From Arabidopsis thaliana (Eukaryota; Streptophyta; Magnoliopsida; Brassicales; Brassicaceae), in the NCBI RefSeq assembly GCF_000001735.4, contig NC_003075.7, positions 17,547,001 through 17,611,000 of the forward strand: 64,000 nt of DNA. The letters run 5' to 3'. Positions 57,144 through 64,000 of the stretch are shown piece after piece. The notes below the pieces were generated by a model. The model was not told the origin of the DNA. It worked only from the letters and a program-made list of their open reading frames with translations, and did not search any database. Position numbers and translations under genes: made by a program. How positions within the stretch are numbered: position 1 is the stretch's first letter; each line of letters begins with the position of its first letter.

Positions 57144-57918
57144 CTATTTCAAATACATTCGTCTAGAGAGTTTGGCAGAGACAATGGCTAAAATGGTGAC
57201 CGTAGGGACGAATATAACATCAGGTATAAGTTTGATTAATTTTAACTGAGGAACATTCTCTCCTGCTCTCTTAGCCGCCATTGCCGCCGGTGGAGATACT
57301 ATTCCGGTGATCATAGTGACATCATCGAGTTTACTTGGCTTCACGCTCTTTGACATGAACTCAATGAACAATTTTTTCTTCTCTTCTTCGTCTTTCGCTT
57401 CCTTCCACCGCGCGAAACAAACCTGTTTAGATCATTCAACATTGTGTTAAAAATATAGAGAAATTATTATAAGATTCTTTGTGTGATTTTGATAGAGGAG
57501 AGGACTCACCTTTATTTGGTCCGGGGTTGGGAAATCGAAGTGCCTGCCTGGTAAAGCCGAGTTGAAGTTGCTGCACTCAATAGATAAAATTCCTTTTAAA
57601 AAAAAAAATGTTGGCCAACATAACCATTGTTTTCGAATGATCAAATAATGAAACAATCCTTACTTAAAGATGTCTAAAACAGCAACGTGGAAATCGTCGA
57701 AGTTGTTGATAGCTTTTTGGGTAAATTGTTTGTAGAGTGAACCCATTACCATATTCATCATCTGCGTCGGTGGTACCCCTAGGCCAAATATCGAAATCTA
57801 TTTAGAAAGATATATAGGACGAAAATTTGTCAAAACGGTTATATAACGATTTGAGTCGATAATTGTTAGGTTAAAAAATTGCAAAACCTTTTCCGAGAAA
57901 GCCCATTGAACTACCCAT
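57144..57918 (-). CDS. Small uncharacterised plant protein
   Basis: Four exons, 57888-57918, 57664-57778, 57510-57570 and 57144-57422, give 161 residues with all phases consistent. The N-terminus is MGSSMGFLGKG; Gly2 and Ser at positions 3-4 could allow N-myristoylation, but this is not tested. The middle (NNFDDFHVAVLDIFN, FPTPDQIKVCFARWKEAKDE) resembles a helical EF-hand-like region without a clear Ca2+ loop. The C-terminus has a hydrophobic stretch (LIPDVIFVPTVTILAIVSAK) before a basic tail, which could be a tail anchor. For intron 1 I chose the acceptor at 57779-57780 (CTAG). The nearer alternative AG upstream shifts the frame to an early stop. Function unknown. Confidence 0.75.
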
Positions 57919-58925
57919 ATTGTCTAGAAGTTAGTCTTTAGGAAGAAGAAAATGTTATGTTTATATACAAATTTGTATTGGTGTGTGGAATCAGAGACTT
58001 GGCTTGGTGGGTTTGTGTCTTTGCAAAGCCAAGAATCTTGAATCTCTACACAAGACCTTGGTTCAAGTATAACTTGTGCTTTACTTACAAAATCTTAGCC
58101 ATTTCTTCACAGTTGAGTAATGTACTTTTAATAAAAGCATGGGGAATATGACTTGTCCTCTATTCTCACTTTCTTTTTGCCTACCATATTAGATATCCAT
58201 TAATTTTTTTCTTTTTCAAATCTAGTTCTCTAAGGAACAAGACAAAAATATGAATCTAGCTATTTGAAAGGTACAATAAAAAGCATTGTATTATATGATT
58301 GGTTGGATCTATACATGTTTAGTAATAAATTTTAGACAATTCATTTATAGCAACTTGGCCACTTGAGTTGGGTATCAGATATGAATTCAATAAATATTTA
58401 CCAACTTCACATTATAAAAGACTAAGATCCAACTAAGTAGCTGACACTTTCATTCTCGCATAATTATACTCCAATTGTAAATATTTGTTTAAAGAAACAC
58501 ATGTAATTGGTTTCAAACGTAAATATCAACATTTGATTTACTAACACTTTAAACATTTAAAAGACTAAAACAAATTATGTAACTGCTTTGCTTATTGTTA
58601 CATAGACGTTACTTACACAAACATTTTATTTTAGAGTAAATGTCCATAATTCTGCATTAAAATTGAATGTGTCATTTTCAATAAAGAACTCGGACCCATC
58701 ACTAAAGGACTTTTGTCTGCAAAAGAAAAGAACAATCAATGTGTAAAACAGTATTTTCATCACTGACAGATATGAATTCTTATTATTTCCATATAAATAA
58801 AATAAAAGAAAACAAACTGTATAATCAATTAAATAATACTCATTACCAAATTCGTAAAGAAAGAGACAATGGTAGGGTCAAAAATATAAAAACTAAAAAA
58901 TATCAGAGGTGAAATGATAAATAAT
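57919..58925. other. Intergenic between the small protein gene and AGP18
   Basis: About 1 kb of AT-rich DNA with the promoter of the 57144 gene and the AGP18 3' flank. A 64-codon plus-strand ORF at 57957-58151 has no recognisable motif. Confidence 0.5.
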
Positions 58926-59734
58926 TTAGAATGCCATAACGAGAACGGCCCATGCGGTTGCAACCGCTCCCACCGCTACATTCCTCAACACCCTTGTGCT
59001 CGCTGCTCCGCTCTGCATTCAATTCCATATTTTCATTTTAGTTAATCGAATATGTAATTACTAAATCAATATAACAAAAATTGAAAATCTATGTTCACTG
59101 TTTTGAAATGTCTCATTGGTTATTTTTAACATTGATACTCGAACTTGTGACGGTAGATAAATATCAACATTGTTGATATAAGCTAATGTACCTGATCGTC
59201 GGCGGAAGGACCGGGAGAAAAAGCGTCGGAGTTAGGTCCGGGAGATTCAGTCGGTGGTGCAGGTGGACCGAGAAGTTCCGGAGCCGGAGCAGGTGCAGCT
59301 TGATGCTTTTTCGATTTCTTTGTAGTCTTCTTATGCTTGCTTGGAGCAGGAGCCGGTACATCAGCAACCGGAGCGGCTACCGGAGCTGGAGGAGAATCAG
59401 CTACTGGTGCTGGAACCGGTGGAGAGCTCACTGGAGAAGAAACCATTGGTGCAGGAACCGGAGGAGAGCTCTCTGGAACAGGTGTCGGTGGTGGAGACGA
59501 CTCGCTAACAGGAGCCGGAGATTTTGGTGACTCAACCGGTGAAGAAGCCGAAGCAGTTGGAGTTTTCGCCGGAGCCGTAGTGGGAGAAGTAACGGCGGGG
59601 GATTTAGTAGGGGAAGTAGTTGGAGCAGAAGGAGTGGTGGGAGATTTGGTCGGAGAAGAGATAGGAGATTGGCCACCGACACCGGCGACGACAATGCAGA
59701 TCAATGTAACTGTTAGGAGGAAATTGCGATCCAT
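58926..59734 (-). CDS. AGP18: Classical lysine-rich arabinogalactan protein AGP18
   Basis: Two exons, 59192-59734 and 58926-59012, give 209 residues. It is a cell-surface proteoglycan core. The signal peptide (FLLTVTLICIVVAGVGG) covers about residues 4-20, with mature Gln after it. A Pro/Ala/Ser/Thr domain (repeated SPTK, SPVSSP, PVPAPV) carries prolines to be hydroxylated and O-glycosylated. A short Lys-rich block (KHKKTTKKSKKH) lies near residue 140. The C-terminal hydrophobic tail (VAVGAVATAWAVLVMAF) follows small residues (SGAAS), as expected for GPI-anchor addition. AGP18 is known to be required for female gametophyte development. The exon 1 donor is GACCAG-type (GATCAG then GTACAT). A TATA-like TATATAAA lies on the gene strand near 59856-59863. 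Confidence 0.95.
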
Positions 59735-61564
59735 AATTTTGTTAAAATTTGGATCAAACAAAAAAAAAAAAAAGAGTTTGAACTTTGAAGTGATGGTTAA
59801 AGTACTGATGGAGTTTAACCAAGCGTGTTGTTTGTTTGATGTAAGAGAAGTGAGTTTTATATAGGCGATGAGGAGAGATCTGGATCGTTGGATTAAAAAA
59901 GGATCACAGACAGATGTAGCCGTTGAGAAACAGAACATCATATCCTGTATCTATTAATGTAGGATTCAATACTTTTTTCATTTTTATTTTACAGAATAGC
60001 TCTTTTACTTTTTTCTTGTGCGTTTTTATAAGGATTTTTTTTTCTTGGCATTTTTCTCCTGTTATATTCTGCAATAAATTTATTCGCCAATGGTGGGTAG
60101 ATTAGCATGTGTTTTGTTGAACATATGATCAGATATAGAAAATCAATTAATAGTAATTGTTTTTACGTTAGACATTAAATTGGTTATACTATAAATCACT
60201 AGTCTTGTGTCAACATAATAATTGGATTTGAAATTGATACCAATGTCGCTCACAAATTTTATCATTGTTTAATAATTATGATATTTTATATTATAGATTA
60301 TATCACACGGTCGAGAAATTTCCAACTACTAAATTGTCGGGAAATTATTAGTTAAAAAAATAGCACAATATAAGGTACATAGTATAATTGAGATAAATTT
60401 TTGGGGTACGACACATGGAGTCTTGGATTAGTATTATTATGTGATCATCACGGGTGAAATTATTATGACTTGATGCATCATGCGTCTATAAATAAATAAC
60501 CTTAATAATGAAAAATGATTAAACTCAAGTTCAATATAATGCAATCAAAATAAGACAAGGAGAATGAGGAAAAGAAAACGTAAACAAAAAAAAAGAGAGT
60601 CTTTGATCGGAAGTTAGAGGGAGAGGACAGCTGGTTGATTGATTTTGCCACTTTGGATTGGTGCCCACACGGATTTGTTGGCACTTTCTTCTATTTTGGC
60701 TCGTTTTAATCTATAATTTGTTGCCACCGTCACCGTAATTGCCTGAATACTCTTTGGCCTTTTTTCATTCGAGTCGAAATGGAATCAAAACCGTTGCCAA
60801 TGAAGAAACGTATTGCTTAGGAGCTACGATTTTGATTTCTTTTTGTTGCTTCTCACTTTGTTCCAATCCTTCTTTCAATGACTTTATGTAGAATATTGAA
60901 AAGTATTCATAAGCGTTTCCTTATATTTATTATTTTGTGTTTTGCCAGACTAGGAGAAAACACGTTTCGGTCTTAAGCCATTCTTAATACTTTTTTTTTT
61001 TTGAGTTTTTGAATATAAAGACAATGAGTAAGTGGAAATTCTGAGAGCGGCGCGTCGGTGGAGAGAAAGCCCAAGCTAATGGTCGTTCGTTGACTTTGTT
61101 AAAGACTTTGACGAATGAGACAGTGAGTGTTATAACGATAATAAATGAAACTCGAATCTTGTAATCATTTTTTACTATGAAGCAATTATTTTGAGATTGA
61201 TTTCAGAAACATGCAACGGTTATATGATCATGGTATCAATGCTGTCAATCAGAGCAGACAGAAGATTGTATTAAAAAAAGAGGTGTCAGAATAAACTTAA
61301 AACAACATAAGATCGGCCAAGGGTTGTAAACTCTCATGTTGGAACCTCTCATGTTGAGACCAGAGAAATCATATTTAGATACATTATTAAATCTGTAAAA
61401 TTATATTAAACACGAGAGTTAATAAAGTTAAAACCCTAACAAAGCTTTTCTAGCTTTTTTTTTGTTTTTTAGATCAGAAACAGACGGAAGATGTTTGACT
61501 GAAACACAAGTTTTCTTACTGCTCATGGTTTAGTTAGCCTTCTTCACCTCTTATGAAAGATTGT
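59735..61564. other. Intergenic between AGP18 and SRFR1
   Basis: AGP18 promoter and leader at the left, then about 1.6 kb of AT-rich DNA with short random ORFs, then the SRFR1 3' end. No gene or RNA recognised. Confidence 0.5.
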
Positions 61565-61614
61565 GAGAGAGACACAGAGAGACAGAGAGAGAAGGAGAGA
61601 CAGAGAGAGAGAGA
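61565..61614. repeat. GA-rich low-complexity tract at the SRFR1 3' end
   Basis: About 50 bp of GAGA/GACA repeats, ending 9 nt before the SRFR1 stop codon at 61623. It would be a CU-rich stretch in the SRFR1 3' UTR. Confidence 0.85.
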
Positions 61615-61622
61615 TTTGAATC

Positions 61623-63840
61623 TCAATCGTTGTAAGTGCTAAGCGCAGCAACAACCGCTCCTGTTGTCGAAAAAGCCGAGGAAATTTCCGTATGGTCTCT
61701 CCACGACGTATTGATTTTCAGGGACGGGTATAACCAAGACTTAACCGAATCAACAAAGGAACCCGGTTCGACATTAAGTATAGCTTCCCAATCGATCTGT
61801 AACCCTTTCGGGATAGTCTCAGTGAACTCCATATTAGCAGCAAGCAGAAGTCCAAGTAACACTACAAATCCTGTTACAGCAGTTCCTCGAGCTAATGGCA
61901 TAAAATTGTACCTGGTAAAAAAACCAATGATTGCTATTAAATACCAACAGCTTCCGAGTAATTAATCAATCATACGTTAGGTTGTCATAGTCGTTTACCA
62001 GTAATATGTCATGCGTAAGATGGCGTCTCTAACGGTTTCTAAAGCGTCGAGCTCAGTAGAACCATAGTTCTCTCCACAATAGGCAGTGCATAAAGCCTGT
62101 GGATTCAGTTAGACTTTTGAGTTTGTTTTCTCAGAAACAAAAGAAATACCAATTATTTGCATATGCTTAGGTCTTACCTCCCAAGCTGAGGTCATTTCTT
62201 CATCAAAGTCGCTCCACCTTGCAGGTGTACATGGAGTTCGAATTGAAAAATCATACCCCAGCCTTCCCCTGGATAAACACGAGAGAAATTTATTGAAGAA
62301 AGTGGTGTGATTAGGATTTGTGTTAATCACATGCAACAAAAAGTAAAATTTACGGTTTTTGAATGCAGGTGATTCTAGTTCCTTCGAGGCGTTTCCTGAA
62401 GATATGAACAAAGAAAGCAAAATCAACATAACAGAAAATCTTCAGTGAAGAGAATTACGGGACAAATCAACAAACCCACCCTTCAGATCCGGTACTGTCG
62501 CACCAAGTAGCCACCCAGAAATCCTCACCAACAATATTGTGTAGCTCATCACACGTTTCAGCACGCATTATCTGCATCTCGTGAGGAAATACAGTAAGAG
62601 AACAATGATAAAACGAGTATCATTCACGCGAGAAGAAAGAAACACTGACTTTTTCGATCTTCTCATCTTTAGAAAGATCAATAACTTTATCTTTCTTGCT
62701 GCGTACAGAGAGTTTATCCTTGATGATGCTCTTTGCAAGAGTCAGGGTTCTGAAGTAACATATTAAAAACTGATCAGTCCATGGACTGAGACAAAATCAT
62801 ATTGAATACATGAAAAAATCTCATGTTTTCTATTATATATGCTTACCTTTCATAATTTGGGAAATAGCGTACTACTTTAGCTTGACCGAGTACCATTGGT
62901 GTATGAGAACCAAACCCAGAATTAAACTCTTCACTGCAATCAGTATAAACAATCTCAACTACCCAAGTAATCAAATGAAACTAAAGTTCGGCAATTGAAG
63001 TTCTACTTAAACATAGACTCGCAGATGCTGAGCCTGCAAGAGTCACTAGACATCAACCATTGACATATCATGGGAAATGGAACTTGTACCTTAGTTTGTT
63101 AACCCACACCACTGGGTCACAAGGCTCTGAAATTTGTCTCCATCTGACAGCAGGGGAATAAACGTCTTGCCAAGACAAGATAGAGCGGCCTGATGATCTA
63201 TCTTCTAGTGAGGCATATCCAGTTGAAGTTTCACTGAAACTGCTACTACTACACCCAGCACCACCTCTATTCTGGCTAAGAATGTTGGTTCTCTCTCTCC
63301 TCCGGTTTTTCTTTCCATTTTTTGTAGTGCCTTTGGTTGAATTCCTCCACTCTATGCGCCAAGCTTTGGAAACTTTTTGAGCAATCTCTATCACAGCTAA
63401 TCCTGCCATACGGTGCTGTAAAATCATGGAAACACAAATAATCAATGGAATAGAACTATGATACGCCTATTCGTGTATAGAGTAGACATCTAGTGATTAA
63501 ATGCAACAGGAACCTTCTGGCGCAAGAAATAAAGAGAGCTGCTATGAGGTTTAAATGTACTACAGGGAAGAAGAAATTAACCGAAAAAAGAATGTTGAAA
63601 AGGTAGATACTCCAAAAATTTGCTGAAAGTCACCTGGCGTTTGTTTGGTAAGAATCCAGGACAATCATATTGGATCCTCTTGCCTATTAAATCAGCAAAA
63701 CGAAGAATATTCGCCTTCTGTTTGGTTATTGCAAGATCTTGCTTTTTCAGTTTACCCTTCTTAAGTGATTCACGTAGGGGAGGTTGTCTGTAAACCTTTT
63801 CACATACATTTTTTGGGTGTAATCTTTTGCACCAGTACTC
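61623..63840 (-). CDS. SRFR1: SRFR1, C-terminal part; 5' part lies beyond the window
   Basis: Nine exons read in frame: 63634-63840, 63090-63415, 62847-62933, 62650-62749, 62480-62571, 62354-62395, 62178-62268, 61999-62096 and 61623-61911, giving 443 residues to the stop. SRFR1 (suppressor of rps4-RLD) is a TPR protein that restrains effector-triggered immunity and associates with EDS1, SGT1 and TCP factors. Its N-terminal TPRs are outside this window. Seen here: HRMAGLAVIEIAQKVSKAWRIEWRNS, a Ser-rich and basic linker, and the DFWVATWCDSTGSEG and YDFSIRTPCTPARWSDFDEEM blocks. The last exon contains a hydrophobic helix (GTAVTGFVVLLGLLLAANME), possibly a membrane segment. All visible introns are GT-AG. 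Identity is recalled from the C-terminal sequence. Confidence 0.85.
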
Positions 63841-64000
63841 CTGAAAAATCACAAGAAATTAAAAGCCACGTTCACCACATATAAGAGTGGAAAAACTCAA
63901 AAAAGCAGAGTGACAGTGCAATGAACTCTGAGATCTACTTTCTAATTTCCACCTAGAGCACTTGAAAGCACTAATAATCATCTAGTATCTCAAAACGAAA
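63841..64000 (-). other. SRFR1 intron, continuing past the window edge
   Basis: Begins (on the minus strand) before the TTTTTCAG acceptor at 63841. No coding frame continuing from the next exon could be identified up to 64000. Confidence 0.6.

Noticed and set aside
59337-59864. 175-codon Gly/Ala-rich ORF on the plus strand
   Set aside because: It is the antisense shadow of the Pro/Ala/Ser-rich AGP18 coding region.

Overview
The window is nuclear DNA of a flowering plant, almost certainly Arabidopsis (A. thaliana chromosome 4 long arm, or a very close relative). The evidence is AT-rich intergenic DNA, spliced genes with short GT-AG introns, TATAAATA promoters, and a run of recognisable genes: MRG1, prePIP2, MEE59, the CYP81H1/CYP81D cluster, the PPR editing factor ELI1, GH3.2, the CYP81F3/F4/F1 trio with a GT92 glycosyltransferase, AGP18 and SRFR1. 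Identifications come from memory of the families and not from a search. Exon borders were read by hand and checked for reading-frame phase; every multi-exon CDS listed closes in frame.

Layout. 1-2362 (-): MRG1, a chromo/MRG-domain histone reader, cut by the left edge. 2929-6888: two small secreted-peptide precursors of the PIP/PIPL family (one -, one +). 7805-8498 (+): MEE59, followed by a LINE-type RNase H relic with a poly(A) tail. 9152-24678 (-): six head-to-tail P450 genes, CYP81H1, D5, D4, D3, D2 and D8, each with two introns, plus a 69-bp relic of a further P450 copy. 25040-26938 (-): intronless PPR-DYW gene ELI1. 26939-32721: 5.8 kb without a gene. 32722-34768 (+): auxin-conjugating GH3.2. 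37096-51829 (+): CYP81F3, CYP81F4, a GT92 glycosyltransferase and CYP81F1. 52115-53626 (-): a MIKC*-like MADS gene whose third exon lacks a normal splice acceptor. 54647-56846 (+): an uncharacterised basic, probably nuclear protein. 57144-57918 (-): a small uncharacterised protein. 58926-59734 (-): classical arabinogalactan protein AGP18. 61623-63840 (-): the last nine exons of SRFR1, which runs off the right edge.

How the genes relate. The core is a tandem CYP81 array split into an H/D block on the minus strand (two introns) and an F block on the plus strand (one intron). CYP81F enzymes hydroxylate indole glucosinolates; CYP81D enzymes are stress- and xenobiotic-responsive with largely unsettled substrates. 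Several neighbours are immunity or auxin genes (PIP peptides, SRFR1, GH3.2). That co-location is suggestive only.

Most worth a second look: the MADS gene whose reading frame is intact across seven exons but whose intron 2 ends in CG instead of AG; four W-box cores spaced exactly 8 bp apart upstream of CYP81D8; the altered I-helix of CYP81F4 (ASSETS where its paralogues have AGTDTS or AGTETS); the unannotatable P450 scrap between D5 and D4; and a poly(A)-only insertion flanked by an apparent target-site duplication. I found no tRNA, rRNA, CRISPR array or complete transposon, and nothing that amounts to a wholly new system.
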